From Tenacibaculum sp. 190524A02b (GTDB taxonomy: Bacteria; Bacteroidota; Bacteroidia; Flavobacteriales; Flavobacteriaceae), in assembly GCF_964036645.1 (NCBI RefSeq), contig NZ_OZ038525.1, positions 1,349,501 to 1,413,500 of the forward strand: a DNA stretch of 64,000 nucleotides, read 5' to 3'. Position numbers and translations under genes: made by a program. The notes beneath the pieces are model-generated. The model saw only the letters and a list, made by a program, of their open reading frames with translations. It made no database searches and was not told where the DNA came from. Every line of letters starts with the position of its first letter. The first letter of the stretch is position 1. Of the stretch, positions 9,331-18,817 are shown piece by piece.

Positions 9331-10800
9331 CTTCATACTTTTACATACTAATTGTAGTTTTCTTATTAATTGTTTTATCTCATCTAAATTATAAGTTGCA
9401 AATCCAATTCTTACACTATTATGCCCTGTATAGAACATATCATATCGTTCATAATTAGGAATGGTTAACTCAAAATCTTTAGCTGCTTCTATAAAACTAC
9501 TCCATTTGTAATCTTTATGTAAGGTAACCCATACTGCCATTCCTCCCTTAGGAATTGTAAAACTAAAAAATGCTCCACATTGTTCTTGTAAAAGTTGACA
9601 GAATAAATCTCTTCTCTTTTTATAAATCCTTATTACTTTTCTTATATGTCTATCTAAATCACCAGATTTAATATATTCTGCAAAAGTAAGTTCAAGCAAA
9701 GCATCTCCTTGCCTATCTATAAATCTTCTTAATTTTGCAGCTTCATCTACAAAGGCTTTTGTAGCTATTAAATATCCTATTCTAAATACTGGGGCTACTG
9801 TTTTACAAACTGAGCCTATATATATTACATTTCCATTAACATCATGACTAGATAAAGGCAAAATAGGTGCTTGATTATAATTAAAATCATAGTCGTAATC
9901 ATCTTCTAATATGGCAAAATTGTATGTTTTTGCTATGTTTAACAAGTGAATTCTTCTTTCTGCTGAAAGTGTTACTGTAGTTGGATGATGGTGATGTGAA
10001 GTAATATATAATGCTTTTATTTTATAGTTTTTACATAATCTCTCTACTTCATTGGTATCAATACCGTTTTCATCTACTTTTACCGTTAATACTTTAGCTC
10101 CTGTATGTTTAAAGGTTATAGTTGCAGAAGGGTAATTGGTTTCACCAATAACTATACATTCATCTTCTTTTAATAACAATTGAGAAGTTAAATAAATCCC
10201 CATTTGACTTCCTCTGGTAATTAATAAATTATCTATAGTAATATTAAGACCTCTAGTTTTATTTAAATACGCTACTAGCTCTTTTCTTAAGGTTTCATTT
10301 CCATAAGTAGTTCCATAAGAAAGGTGTTCAAAAATTGACTTTTTAGCTGCAATTTTTCTATAAGTTCTACCAATTTCTTCAATTGGTGTCAACCTAGAAT
10401 CTGATATTCCATCATTTAAATAAGTCCATCCTTTTTTTGATTTAGTAAATGTCTCTCCTAATATCTCTTCTTGATAAAAAGAAAAACTAGTATAATTTTC
10501 ATCTTTAAAATTAACTTCTTTAAAGTCTTGTTTTTTTAAAACTGGTAAATTTGAGTGTACAAAGGTTCCTTTTTTAGGAACACTTTCTACCCAACCTTGT
10601 ATATCTAACTCTTCATAACAAGCAACCACCGTTTTTCTATGCACACTCAATAAATCAGCTAAAGCCCTACTTCCAATTAGCTTTGTTCCTTTAGGTAACT
10701 TACCATCAGTTATATACTGTATAAACTGATTAGCTAATTGTAAATATAGTGCTTGGTTACTTTGTCTATTTAAATTAAAACTTGTTTTATAAGGAAACAT
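9319..10800 (-). CDS. MocR/PdxR-type regulator: GntR helix-turn-helix fused to aminotransferase fold
   Basis: 493 residues. Residues 14-82 are a GntR-like winged helix (LPKGTKLIGSRALADLLSVH, then GWVESVPKKGTFV). Residues 125-490 are a class I aminotransferase fold with a PLP-type lysine K333 (GSVCKTVAPVFRIGY), the ITSHHHHPTTVTLSAERR stretch and DDYDYDF. MocR proteins bind PLP or related ligands and regulate a divergent gene, often in vitamin B6 or amino acid metabolism. Here the divergent operon (10883-12877) ends with a pyridoxamine-phosphate-oxidase-like protein, which fits. Direct repeats overlapping the start codon are a likely operator. Confidence 0.88.
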   Translation of the reverse strand: MFPYKTSFNLNRQSNQALYLQLANQFIQYITDGKLPKGTKLIGSRALADLLSVHRKTVVACYEELDIQGWVESVPKKGTFVHSNLPVLKKQDFKEVNFKDENYTSFSFYQEEILGETFTKSKKGWTYLNDGISDSRLTPIEEIGRTYRKIAAKKSIFEHLSYGTTYGNETLRKELVAYLNKTRGLNITIDNLLITRGSQMGIYLTSQLLLKEDECIVIGETNYPSATITFKHTGAKVLTVKVDENGIDTNEVERLCKNYKIKALYITSHHHHPTTVTLSAERRIHLLNIAKTYNFAILEDDYDYDFNYNQAPILPLSSHDVNGNVIYIGSVCKTVAPVFRIGYLIATKAFVDEAAKLRRFIDRQGDALLELTFAEYIKSGDLDRHIRKVIRIYKKRRDLFCQLLQEQCGAFFSFTIPKGGMAVWVTLHKDYKWSSFIEAAKDFELTIPNYERYDMFYTGHNSVRIGFATYNLDEIKQLIRKLQLVCKSMKLIS

Positions 10801-10848
10801 CTGGACTACTATTTGTTTTTATTCTGGACTATAAAGATAGACCATAAA
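10800..10848. promoter_or_regulatory. Candidate MocR operator: direct repeats in the divergent region
   Basis: TCTGGACTA occurs at 10800-10808 and again, identical, at 10823-10831 (23-bp spacing, about two helical turns). A related pair GACTATAAA (10827-10835) and GACCATAAA (10840-10848) follows. Direct repeats are the usual binding sites of MocR/PdxR regulators. The first copy overlaps the regulator's own start codon, which would allow autoregulation. The assignment is inferred. Confidence 0.45.
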
Positions 10849-10853
10849 ACTAA

Positions 10854-10861
10854 TAAATTTG
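10854..10861 (+). promoter_or_regulatory. -7 promoter element of the DinB-like operon
   Basis: TAAATTTG matches TAnnTTTG exactly, 21 bases before the first gene of the operon and just after the direct repeats. Confidence 0.5.
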
Positions 10862-10882
10862 TGATGAGCAAAAAATAAAAAG

Positions 10883-11407
10883 ATGACACAACAAGAATTA
10901 ACATCCGCAGAATTTGATAGCTATTACCAAAGATATATTGATAAAGTTGATGCTAAAACTTCATTAATCAATGGTTTTATTGAAGGTAAAACAAATGTTA
11001 TCCGCTTTTTTAATACTATTCCTAAAGATAAACTACTCTTTAAATACAAAATAGATAAATGGACTATTAAAGAGGTTTTTCAACATATAATAGATACGGA
11101 AAGAATATTTATGCATCGTTGTTTTAGAATAGCTAGAAGAGACACTACTTCATTATCTGGATTTGACCAAAACATATATATAATTCCTTCAAGAGCTAAT
11201 GAAAAATCAATAGAAAGTCTATTAGAAGAATTTACCCTAAATAGAGAACACAGTATTAATCTATTAAAAAGTTTTACTGATGAGGATTTAAAGTTTATTG
11301 GAAATTCTAATGGTGGAAAAATGTCTGCAAGAGCTGCAGCTTATACAATTATTGGTCATGATTTATGGCATATGGAAGTTATTAAAGATAAGTATTTAAC
11401 ATGTTAG
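10883..11407 (+). CDS. DinB-family metal-dependent protein
   Basis: 174 residues with the four-helix DinB/YfiT pattern. H68 (VFQHIIDTERIF), H159 and H163 (GHDLWHMEVI) form the usual three-histidine metal site. DinB superfamily members include thiol-S-transferases, but the substrate cannot be read from the sequence. It is the first gene of a four-gene operon divergent from the MocR regulator and overlaps the next gene by 7 bases, suggesting translational coupling. Confidence 0.85.
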   Translation: MTQQELTSAEFDSYYQRYIDKVDAKTSLINGFIEGKTNVIRFFNTIPKDKLLFKYKIDKWTIKEVFQHIIDTERIFMHRCFRIARRDTTSLSGFDQNIYIIPSRANEKSIESLLEEFTLNREHSINLLKSFTDEDLKFIGNSNGGKMSARAAAYTIIGHDLWHMEVIKDKYLTC

Positions 11408-11691
11408 AAATAAGACCTAATTGTGAACATTGTAATAAAGATTTACCTAATGCTTCTTCTGAAGCGATGATTTGTTCTTTTGAATGTACTTATTGCCAAG
11501 AATGTGCCTTAGAATTATTCAAAAATATTTGTCCTAGCTGTGGCGGTAATTTTGTAAAAAGACCAATTAGACCTTATGAGATGATAAAAAAATATCCAGC
11601 TTCAACAAAAAGAATTTTCTTTCCTAAAAAGCTAGATGAATTTCAAACGATGTTGAACAAATATTTAATGATAAAACCTGAAAACAGATAA
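11401..11691 (+). CDS. DUF1272 zinc-binding protein
   Basis: 96 residues. The N-terminal half is rich in paired cysteines (CEHC, CSFECTYCQEC, CPSCGG), the pattern of DUF1272 small zinc-ribbon proteins. It overlaps the DinB-like gene by 7 bases and ends one base before the next start. The function is unknown; the position suggests a shared role with the operon. Confidence 0.8.
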   Translation: MLEIRPNCEHCNKDLPNASSEAMICSFECTYCQECALELFKNICPSCGGNFVKRPIRPYEMIKKYPASTKRIFFPKKLDEFQTMLNKYLMIKPENR

Positions 11692-11692
11692 A

Positions 11693-12208
11693 ATGATTAC
11701 AATAAAATTGGCTAGCATAACTGATAGTGAAATTTTGGCTTTATTAGGTCGAATTACCTATACAGAATCGCATGGTGAATATATTGAAAATAAAAACCAC
11801 CTATTTACCTATAATAATAATGCTTTTGATATAGAAAAAATTAAAAAGCAACTGGATGATGCCAACAACATTTTTTATATTATTTACGTTAATGGCTTCC
11901 CTGCTGGTTATTCTAAATTAGTATTAGAATGCAATTTTAAGACTATGAAAACCGCTAGAAATTGTAGATTAGAAAGATTATACATTTTACAAGAATTTCT
12001 TCCTTTAAAACTGGGTAAACTATTATTTAATAAAGTGGTATCAAAGGCAAAAAAATTAGAATATGAAACCCTATGGCTTTCTGTTTATATAAAAAACGAT
12101 AGAGCTATAAAATTTTATACAAAAAATGAATTTATCAATATTGGAAGTTTAACCTTTCAAGTTGATGAAACTGGATACGAAAATCATGTATTAGCAAAAA
12201 AATTATAA
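11693..12208 (+). CDS. GNAT family N-acetyltransferase
   Basis: 171 residues with a GNAT layout: the N-terminal strand MITIKLAS, central CRLERLYILQEFLPLKLGKLLF (acetyl-CoA-binding motif A region) and C-terminal LSVYIKNDRAIKFYTKNEF, typical of motif B. The substrate is unknown. It is the third gene of the tightly packed operon under the likely MocR promoter. Confidence 0.85.
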   Translation: MITIKLASITDSEILALLGRITYTESHGEYIENKNHLFTYNNNAFDIEKIKKQLDDANNIFYIIYVNGFPAGYSKLVLECNFKTMKTARNCRLERLYILQEFLPLKLGKLLFNKVVSKAKKLEYETLWLSVYIKNDRAIKFYTKNEFINIGSLTFQVDETGYENHVLAKKL

Positions 12209-12214
12209 TATAAT

Positions 12215-12877
12215 ATGGAAGAATTTAACAAATCAAAACTAAATAGAGTTAAAAGAGGTGCCAATAGGGCTGTGTACAACAAAGAAGAAATTAATCAAAT
12301 TTTAGACACTGGTTTTATAGGTTATGTAAGTTACACCTATGAAAACATGCCTATTACTGTACCTATGGCCTATGGTAGAAAAGGGAATAAAATATATCTT
12401 CATGGTTCACAAGCCAATAGAATGCTTTTATCATTATTAAAATCAGGAAAAGCTAGTATGACAGTTATGCATTTAGATGCCTTGGTATTAGCTAAGTCCG
12501 GTTTTCATCACTCAGTAAATTATCGCTCTACTACAGTTTTTGGTTCTGTAAAGAATATAGAAAATGATAATGAGAAAACTTCTATATTAAAACTCATTAT
12601 GGATCATATGATGAAAGGAAGATGGGAAGCTTTAAGAGTTATGAACGAAAAAGAGTTAAATAGAACTTTAGTTGTTGAAATCACTATTGAAACGGCATCT
12701 GCTAAAGTTAGAGCTGAAGGAGTTAATGATGAGCCTGAAGACGAAAGCTTACCTATTTGGGCCGGATTAGTACCTATTAAACAAGTTAGTTTACCTGCAA
12801 TCTCTGATGGTAAATTATCAAAAGATGTAGCTATTCCTAAACATGTACTTGATTATATAGAAGATAATAGATTATAA
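12215..12877 (+). CDS. Pyridoxamine 5'-phosphate oxidase-like flavin-binding protein
   Basis: 220 residues with the split-barrel flavin-binding fold of the NimA/Pyridox_ox_2 type: GFIGYVSY, PITVPMAYGRKGNKIYLHGS, and later RAEGVNDEPEDE and WAGLVPI, common in this family. It may bind FMN or a related flavin. Whether it acts on B6 vitamers is unproven, though a divergent MocR (PLP-sensing family) regulator makes a B6 link reasonable. It is the last gene of the operon and is followed by a bidirectional terminator. Confidence 0.85.
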   Translation: MEEFNKSKLNRVKRGANRAVYNKEEINQILDTGFIGYVSYTYENMPITVPMAYGRKGNKIYLHGSQANRMLLSLLKSGKASMTVMHLDALVLAKSGFHHSVNYRSTTVFGSVKNIENDNEKTSILKLIMDHMMKGRWEALRVMNEKELNRTLVVEITIETASAKVRAEGVNDEPEDESLPIWAGLVPIKQVSLPAISDGKLSKDVAIPKHVLDYIEDNRL

Positions 12878-12881
12878 AAAA

Positions 12882-12914
12882 ACAAAAACTGTGGTTCAAT
12901 TACACAGTTTTTGT
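12882..12914. terminator. Bidirectional terminator between convergent operons
   Basis: A perfect 12-bp stem ACAAAAACTGTG / CACAGTTTTTGT with a 9-base loop. T-rich flanks on both strands mean it can end both the plus-strand operon and fabG on the minus strand. Confidence 0.85.
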
Positions 12915-12940
12915 TTTATTCTTGAATAATATTTTCAATT

Positions 12941-13687
12941 TTACGTTAACATTCCTCCATCAACAGACAAAGTTTGTCCTGTAATGTAAGAACTCATATC
13001 TGATGCTAAGAATACACATGCATCTGCAATATCTTTAGGACTCCCTCCTCTTTTTAAAGGAATTTCATTTCTCCATCCTTCAACTACTTTTTCATCTAAT
13101 TTAGCTGTCATTTCAGTTTCAATAAAACCTGGAGCAACTACATTACTACGAATATTTCTTGATCCTAACTCTAATGCTACTGATTTAGAAAAACCTAAAA
13201 TTCCAGCTTTAGAAGCTGCATAATTAGCTTGCCCTGCATTTCCTTTTAAACCAACAACAGAACTCATATTAATAATTGAACCTGCTCTTTGTTTCATCAT
13301 CGGACGTACTACAGCTTTTGTTAAATTGAATACAGACTTTAAATTTACTTCAATAACCTTGTCAAAATCATCTTCAGAAATACGCATTAACAAGTTATCT
13401 TTAGTAATTCCTGCATTGTTTATTAAAACATCAATAGTACCAAATTCTTCTAATACAGACTTAGCCAAATCTTGCGCTGCATCAAACTCAGCTGCATTTG
13501 ATTGGTACCCTTTAGCTTGAACACCTAACTCTTTTAACTCTTTTTCTAATTCATTAGCTGCTTCTACAGATGAATTGTATGTAAATGCTACATTACAACC
13601 TTGCTTTGCAAACTCTGTAGCTATTCCTCTACCAATTCCTCTGGTAGCTCCTGTTATAATCGCTGTTTTATTCTCTAAAAGTTTCAT
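12941..13687 (-). CDS. fabG: 3-oxoacyl-[acyl-carrier-protein] reductase
   Basis: 248 residues, a classical short-chain dehydrogenase that reduces 3-oxoacyl-ACP with NADPH in fatty acid synthesis. Visible are the cofactor loop TGATRGIGRGIA (13-24), NNAG (90-93), N115, and the catalytic S143-Y156-K160 in MSSVVGLKGNAGQANYAASK. Length and C-terminal SVDGGMLT match FabG. A TAnnTTTG element lies 22-29 bases upstream, so it is probably transcribed alone. Confidence 0.95.
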   Translation of the reverse strand: MKLLENKTAIITGATRGIGRGIATEFAKQGCNVAFTYNSSVEAANELEKELKELGVQAKGYQSNAAEFDAAQDLAKSVLEEFGTIDVLINNAGITKDNLLMRISEDDFDKVIEVNLKSVFNLTKAVVRPMMKQRAGSIINMSSVVGLKGNAGQANYAASKAGILGFSKSVALELGSRNIRSNVVAPGFIETEMTAKLDEKVVEGWRNEIPLKRGGSPKDIADACVFLASDMSSYITGQTLSVDGGMLT

Positions 13688-13708
13688 TTATTAGCTGTTT
13701 ATGGATGA

Positions 13709-13716
13709 CAAATATA
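13709..13716 (-). promoter_or_regulatory. -7 promoter element of fabG
   Basis: On the minus strand this reads TATATTTG, an exact TAnnTTTG match, 22 bases before the fabG start. Confidence 0.5.
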
Positions 13717-13778
13717 GTATAATAGTCTTTAAATTTTACTATAAAAAATTCATAAACACTAGAATACTATAAACAAAA

Positions 13779-13807
13779 AACTCGTGGGAAGTTAATCTCC
13801 ACGAGTT
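13779..13807 (-). terminator. Terminator of the M16 peptidase gene
   Basis: On the minus strand AACTCGTGG / CCACGAGTT forms a 9-bp stem with an 11-base loop followed by TTTTG. It lies 24 bases past the peptidase stop codon. Confidence 0.85.
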
Positions 13808-13831
13808 CAATTTTTAAAGGTGTTAACTACT

Positions 13832-16804
13832 TTATTGTTTTACTTCTTTTTTATCTATATAATTAAACAAGTAATCAACATCCATTTCTTTTATTTTCCC
13901 TAATTTTTGTAATGATTTTACATCTAGATCCTTCTTATTACCAATAACCATTACATTATACGATTCTCCTTTAATATTATTATCAAAGAAACCTTTTAAA
14001 TCTTTAATAGTCATACCTTTAATCGTATTATACATTTCTTCACGGTTATCATTTTCAATACCTAGTTTTTTCAATCTTTCATAAGACCAAAAAATATTAG
14101 ATTTAGTAATTCGTTCCGCAGCTATTTTCTTTAACGTGGCCTCTTTTGCTGCATTAAATTGCTTTTCAGCCTCAGGCATATCATTCATTAAATCCATCAT
14201 AGCATCAACAGCTTGTGATAATTTATTAGCTTGTGTGCCTACATATGCATAAATATAATTTGGATCATCTTTTTTACGCGCATTACTATAGCCTGCAAAA
14301 GCTGAGTAAGCTAAAGATTTACTTTCTCTAATTTCTTGAAAAACGATAGAAGATAAACCACTTCCAAAATAAGTATTAAACAATCTTGATGTAGCTAAAT
14401 TCTTTGGGTCAAAAGGCTTTCCTTTAGCTAAAAATAGCATTTCTGTTTGCACCATATCATAATTTGTAAAGAATACATTACCACCTGTTTCTGTACGTGT
14501 ATATTCTTTAGCTTTAGGATATTCTTTTAATTCTCCGTAAATTTTATGATGTTGATTTAATGCTTTTACTGCGCCATCTACATCCTTTCCATAATAGAAA
14601 ACACGTTGTTTGTAATTTTTCATATCTTTTACAATAGCCACTAACTCTTCTGGATTAACCTCTTTCAACTCATCAATTTGCATAATATCTCTTAAACGAG
14701 AGTTCTCTCCATATCTTCCATACTCCATTAAACCTCCCCAAAGAATATTTCCTTTTTGTGTTTTTCCATCTTGGCGTCCTTTATAAATTTTCTCAACATA
14801 TTTATCATACGCTCCTTGGTCTGCCTTAGCATTATCCCAAAGGTGTTCTAATAGCTCTAAACCTTTTGGTAAATGATCTTTCAACCCTCTTAAACCTACA
14901 TATGTTTTATCATCTTGTGCACTCACATAGTAATCAATACCTAACTTATAGAATTCTTTTTTTATTTCTTCCGCAGAGTACTTTTCTGTTCCTAAATATT
15001 CTAAGTACCCAGCAGCTAAGCTTAACTTTTTATTATTATCTTTCCCCATATCAAAAATGATATTTAAATCAAAAAGATCATTTTTCTCATTTAAAATATA
15101 AGAAACATTGATATCATTTGCTGTCTTTGTCTTTTTAATAGCAGACTTATAATCAACAAACTTTGGCTGTAATGGTTCGGATTCAACTTTATTAAAAGTT
15201 TTTAAATATTCTGAGCTTTTATCTCTATTTAGTTTTACTGGAGTAATTTCAGGATTTTCAACTTTAACTATACTTTTATCTTCTCCTTTTCTCTTATAAG
15301 TAACAACATAATTGTTTTTATAAAACTTATTAGCAAAATTAACCAATTCTTGCTTTGTTATCTTTTTTAAGTCTTCTAAAAACCTTACTTGATCTTCCCA
15401 TTTTCTGTGGTGAATAAAAGCATTATAATAAGCTCCTGCTAATGCTGTATTATTTTCATACTCTCGTGTTTGACTTAATTTTAAATCATTTATAACAGCT
15501 TGTAACATCCATTCGTCAAATTCTCCTTTCTTTAATTTTTCTATTTCCCCTAATAATAAATCTTTTACTTCATCTAAAGTTTGACCAGATTTAGGGCTTC
15601 CCGAAAAATTATGGTATCCGTAATCATTTAAAAATGTAGGAGAACAACCAGCTCTTTGAACTGCTTGTTTTTGGTTTAGGTTTAAATCTATTAATCCTGC
15701 ATTCCCATTGGTTAAAATCATATCACAAAGTGTAACATACTTCTCTTCTTCTGTATTAATTCCACCAGATCTATAAGCTAACGATATATTTTCTGCAGTA
15801 GGTCCAAAAACTTCTTTAATAATAGGTGCAGTAATTGGTTGCTCTTTTGGTAAAACCGGATGTTCTAATTCTTTCTTTTCTAATTTACCAAAAGTAGCAT
15901 CTACTTTTTTAATAGTAGCTTCAAAATCTATATCACCAACTAAAACAACTGCTATATTATTAGGTACATAATACTTATTAAAGTAATTATGAATATCTAT
16001 CATTGAAGGGTTTTTTAAATGTTCCCCTGTACCAATAGTTGTTTGCTGTCCATAAGGATGATTAGGAAATAATCCATCTAACATAGCAGCATAACGCTTT
16101 CTATAATCATTATCTTGTCCTCTATTAAACTCTTCAAAAACAGCTTCTAATTCCGTATGAAAAAGACGTAGCACTAAAGTACTAAAACGCTCAGCTTCTA
16201 AATCTAGCCATTTATTTAGCTCATTAGCTGGTATTTTATTCTTATATACTGTTTCCTCAAACCAAGTATGTGCATTGGTTCCTGTAGCTCCTAATGATGC
16301 CGTCATTTTATCATACTCATTAGCTACAGAAAAATTTGAAGCTTCTAAAGAAACCTTATCTATTTCTTTATATAGTTCTTTCTTTTTCTCTGGGTTTTCT
16401 TCTGTTCTGTGTTGCTCATACAATGCAGTAATTTTATCTAAATACTCCTTCTCTTTCTCCCAATCTAAAGTTCCAATTTTATGAGTTCCTTTAAATACCA
16501 TGTGCTCTAAATAGTGAGCTAAACCTGTAGAGTTTTTAGGATCATAGTTTGAACCAGCTCTAACCGCTATGTAGGTTTGAATTTTAGGCTCATCTGTGTT
16601 TTTACTCAAATACACCTTTAATCCATTTTTTAACGTGTATAAACGAAGTCCAGTAGGATCATTAGTAACTATTTCATAAGAAAACCCATTAGGGTCTGTT
16701 TTTTGTTCGGTCTTCACTTCATTTTTACTTGAAGTAGAAGATTCTTTACAGCTTACTACAGTTAAAAATAACATGCTAATAAGCAGTAATTTATACTTTA
16801 TCAT
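13832..16804 (-). CDS. M16 (pitrilysin-type) zinc metallopeptidase lipoprotein
   Basis: 990 residues. The N-terminus is a lipoprotein signal with C19 (TVVSCKE), so the protein is probably tethered in the envelope. The inverted zinc motif HxxEH is present as H97-Y-L-E100-H101 (GLAHYLEHMVFKGTHK), with the third ligand probably in AVFEEFNRG. The second half repeats the fold without an HxxEH, as usual for two-domain M16 proteins where one half is inactive. These enzymes degrade peptides. It is flanked by terminators on both sides, so it is probably monocistronic. Confidence 0.92.
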   Translation of the reverse strand: MIKYKLLLISMLFLTVVSCKESSTSSKNEVKTEQKTDPNGFSYEIVTNDPTGLRLYTLKNGLKVYLSKNTDEPKIQTYIAVRAGSNYDPKNSTGLAHYLEHMVFKGTHKIGTLDWEKEKEYLDKITALYEQHRTEENPEKKKELYKEIDKVSLEASNFSVANEYDKMTASLGATGTNAHTWFEETVYKNKIPANELNKWLDLEAERFSTLVLRLFHTELEAVFEEFNRGQDNDYRKRYAAMLDGLFPNHPYGQQTTIGTGEHLKNPSMIDIHNYFNKYYVPNNIAVVLVGDIDFEATIKKVDATFGKLEKKELEHPVLPKEQPITAPIIKEVFGPTAENISLAYRSGGINTEEEKYVTLCDMILTNGNAGLIDLNLNQKQAVQRAGCSPTFLNDYGYHNFSGSPKSGQTLDEVKDLLLGEIEKLKKGEFDEWMLQAVINDLKLSQTREYENNTALAGAYYNAFIHHRKWEDQVRFLEDLKKITKQELVNFANKFYKNNYVVTYKRKGEDKSIVKVENPEITPVKLNRDKSSEYLKTFNKVESEPLQPKFVDYKSAIKKTKTANDINVSYILNEKNDLFDLNIIFDMGKDNNKKLSLAAGYLEYLGTEKYSAEEIKKEFYKLGIDYYVSAQDDKTYVGLRGLKDHLPKGLELLEHLWDNAKADQGAYDKYVEKIYKGRQDGKTQKGNILWGGLMEYGRYGENSRLRDIMQIDELKEVNPEELVAIVKDMKNYKQRVFYYGKDVDGAVKALNQHHKIYGELKEYPKAKEYTRTETGGNVFFTNYDMVQTEMLFLAKGKPFDPKNLATSRLFNTYFGSGLSSIVFQEIRESKSLAYSAFAGYSNARKKDDPNYIYAYVGTQANKLSQAVDAMMDLMNDMPEAEKQFNAAKEATLKKIAAERITKSNIFWSYERLKKLGIENDNREEMYNTIKGMTIKDLKGFFDNNIKGESYNVMVIGNKKDLDVKSLQKLGKIKEMDVDYLFNYIDKKEVKQ

Positions 16805-16829
16805 AATATGTAATGTTTGATTAAAATAA

Positions 16830-16863
16830 AAAATCCGTTGAATTTACGAATTCAACGGATTTT
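16830..16863 (-). terminator. Terminator of sucD
   Basis: A perfect 15-bp inverted repeat (AAAATCCGTTGAATT and its complement) around TACG, followed on the minus strand by TTTATTTT. It lies 42 bases past the sucD stop. Confidence 0.85.
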
Positions 16864-16904
16864 ATTAGGTTAAATTATGAAAATTTAACAATACTTTGTA
16901 TTAT

Positions 16905-17780
16905 TTATGCTAAAACCTTAGCTACAGTTTCACCAATTTTAGCTGGAGAATCAACTACATGTACTCCATTTTCTGCTAATATTTTCATTTTAGCTTGAGC
17001 AGTATCATCAGCTCCACCTACAATTGCTCCAGCGTGTCCCATTGTTCTTCCTGCTGGTGCAGTTTGACCTGCAATAAATCCAACAACAGGTTTACGATTT
17101 CCATCTGCTTTGATCCAACGAGCTGCTTCAGCTTCTAAGTTTCCACCTATTTCACCGATCATAACAATTGCTTCAGTCTCATCGTCATTCATTAATAACT
17201 CAACTGCCTCTTTAGTAGTAGTTCCAATAATTGGATCTCCTCCAATACCAATAGCTGTAGTAATTCCGTAACCTTGTTTCACAACTTGATCAGCTGCTTC
17301 ATAAGTTAAAGTTCCAGATTTAGATACAATACCTACTTTTCCTTTTTTGAAAATAAAACCTGGCATAATACCAACCTTTGCTTCATCTGGAGTAATAACT
17401 CCTGGACAGTTAGGACCAACTAAAGTACAATCTTCTAACGCATCAATATAAGCTTTTACTTTTACCATATCAGCAGTAGGAATTCCTTCTGTAATACAAA
17501 TGATTACTTTTATTCCTGCTTCTGCTGATTCCATAATAGCGTCAGCTGCGAATGCTGGTGGAACGAAAATAATAGAAGTATCTGCTCCAGCCTTATTTAC
17601 AGCCTCATCAACTGTATTAAAAACTGGCTTTCCTAAATGTTCTTGTCCACCTTTTCCTGGTGTAACACCTCCAACTATGTTAGTTCCGTAATCAATCATT
17701 TGACCTGCATGGAAAGTTCCTTCACTACCAGTAAAGCCTTGTACTATAATTTTTGAATCTTTATTTACTAAAACACTCAT
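16905..17780 (-). CDS. sucD: Succinate-CoA ligase, alpha subunit
   Basis: 291 residues, standard length. Motifs include the CoA-binding N-terminal domain ([23 protein letters not shown]), GPNCPGVI and the phosphorylated histidine H249 in [13 protein letters not shown]. The enzyme forms ATP or GTP from succinyl-CoA in the TCA cycle together with the SucC beta subunit. sucC is not adjacent, so the subunits are encoded apart. It has its own promoter element and terminator. Confidence 0.96.
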   Translation of the reverse strand: MSVLVNKDSKIIVQGFTGSEGTFHAGQMIDYGTNIVGGVTPGKGGQEHLGKPVFNTVDEAVNKAGADTSIIFVPPAFAADAIMESAEAGIKVIICITEGIPTADMVKVKAYIDALEDCTLVGPNCPGVITPDEAKVGIMPGFIFKKGKVGIVSKSGTLTYEAADQVVKQGYGITTAIGIGGDPIIGTTTKEAVELLMNDDETEAIVMIGEIGGNLEAEAARWIKADGNRKPVVGFIAGQTAPAGRTMGHAGAIVGGADDTAQAKMKILAENGVHVVDSPAKIGETVAKVLA

Positions 17781-17812
17781 TGGTTTGTTTTTTATATTTT
17801 TAAAAAGTCAGA

Positions 17813-17820
17813 CAAAAATA
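17813..17820 (-). promoter_or_regulatory. Promoter of sucD
   Basis: The minus strand reads TATTTTTG (TAnnTTTG match), 33 bases before the start. A TTG at 17841-17843 sits 20 bases further upstream at about the -33 position. This is one of the better promoters in the window. Confidence 0.6.
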
Positions 17821-17854
17821 ATCTTTTAATTGACTTTTCACAATTAATTTTATG

Positions 17855-18775
17855 TTACTTTTTATCTTTATTGGTTGCATTTTTTAAATAAACAACCTCT
17901 CTTAATGTTTGTCTATATTCTCTTTGAGGAGTTCCAAAGTAAGTAGCTTTTTTCAAGTTCTTTGTAACACCTGTTTGTGCCATCAAAACGGTACCTTTTT
18001 CAATTGTTAATCCACTAATAATACCAACTTGCCCCCAAATTGTTACTTCATCTTCAATAACATTACATCCTGCAATTCCTGTTTGAGCTGCTACCAAACA
18101 TTTTTTTCCAATATAAGTGTCATGCCCTATATGAACTTGATTATCTATTTTTGTTCCTTTACCTATAATAGTATCTCCAGTTACTCCTCTATCTATTGTA
18201 CAAGAAGCTCCAAGCTCTACATCATCTTCAAGAACAACCCTTCCTCCCGAGATTAACTTATCAAATCCTTCTGCTCTATTTTTATAATAAAACGCATCAC
18301 TTCCTAAAACAGAGTTTGAGTGTATAATTACATTATCTCCAATCACACAGTTGTTATTAATACTAACATTTGCATGTATAAGACAATTCTTACCTATAAC
18401 TACATTTTCTCCAACAAAGACATTAGGTTGAATAATTGTATTCTCTCCAATGATTGCTGTATTTGAAATACTTTCTTTTGATGCTATAAATGGATTAAAG
18501 TGATTTGTTAATGTATTAAAATCTCTAAAAGGATCATCTGATATTAACAAAGACTTACCTTCTGGACAATCTACTTTTTTATTTATGAGTACAGTTGTAG
18601 CTTTAGATTGTAATGCTTTATCATAATACTTAGGGTGATCTACAAAAACAATATCACCTTTTTCTACTACATGTATTTCATTTATTCCAGTTATTGGAAA
18701 GTCTTCAGCTCCCACAAATTCAACATTTAGAAGGGAGGCAATGGTTTTTAGTGTTTGCGGTTGTTTGAATTTCAT
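17855..18775 (-). CDS. LpxD-like acyltransferase, second copy
   Basis: 306 residues. The N-terminal LpxD-type substrate domain ([17 protein letters not shown]) is followed by a left-handed hexapeptide-repeat helix ([22 protein letters not shown]) and the HIGHDTYIG motif that holds the catalytic His in LpxD. It is about 40 residues shorter than the full LpxD at 21606-22646 and diverged from it. It may acylate a different UDP-sugar or a variant lipid A precursor. It follows efp, with a hairpin terminator between, and precedes sucD. Confidence 0.85.
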   Translation of the reverse strand: MKFKQPQTLKTIASLLNVEFVGAEDFPITGINEIHVVEKGDIVFVDHPKYYDKALQSKATTVLINKKVDCPEGKSLLISDDPFRDFNTLTNHFNPFIASKESISNTAIIGENTIIQPNVFVGENVVIGKNCLIHANVSINNNCVIGDNVIIHSNSVLGSDAFYYKNRAEGFDKLISGGRVVLEDDVELGASCTIDRGVTGDTIIGKGTKIDNQVHIGHDTYIGKKCLVAAQTGIAGCNVIEDEVTIWGQVGIISGLTIEKGTVLMAQTGVTKNLKKATYFGTPQREYRQTLREVVYLKNATNKDKK

Positions 18776-18782
18776 GTAAAAA

Positions 18783-18808
18783 CAAAATTCCCGCTTTGTG
18801 CGGGAATT
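18783..18808 (-). terminator. Hairpin terminator between efp and the second lpxD
   Basis: On the minus strand, AATTCCCGC / GCGGGAATT forms a 9-bp stem with a 5-base loop followed by TTGTTTTT, ending 8 bases before the lpxD-like start codon. It could reduce transcription from efp into that gene. Confidence 0.75.
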
Positions 18809-18817
18809 ACTTTTTTA

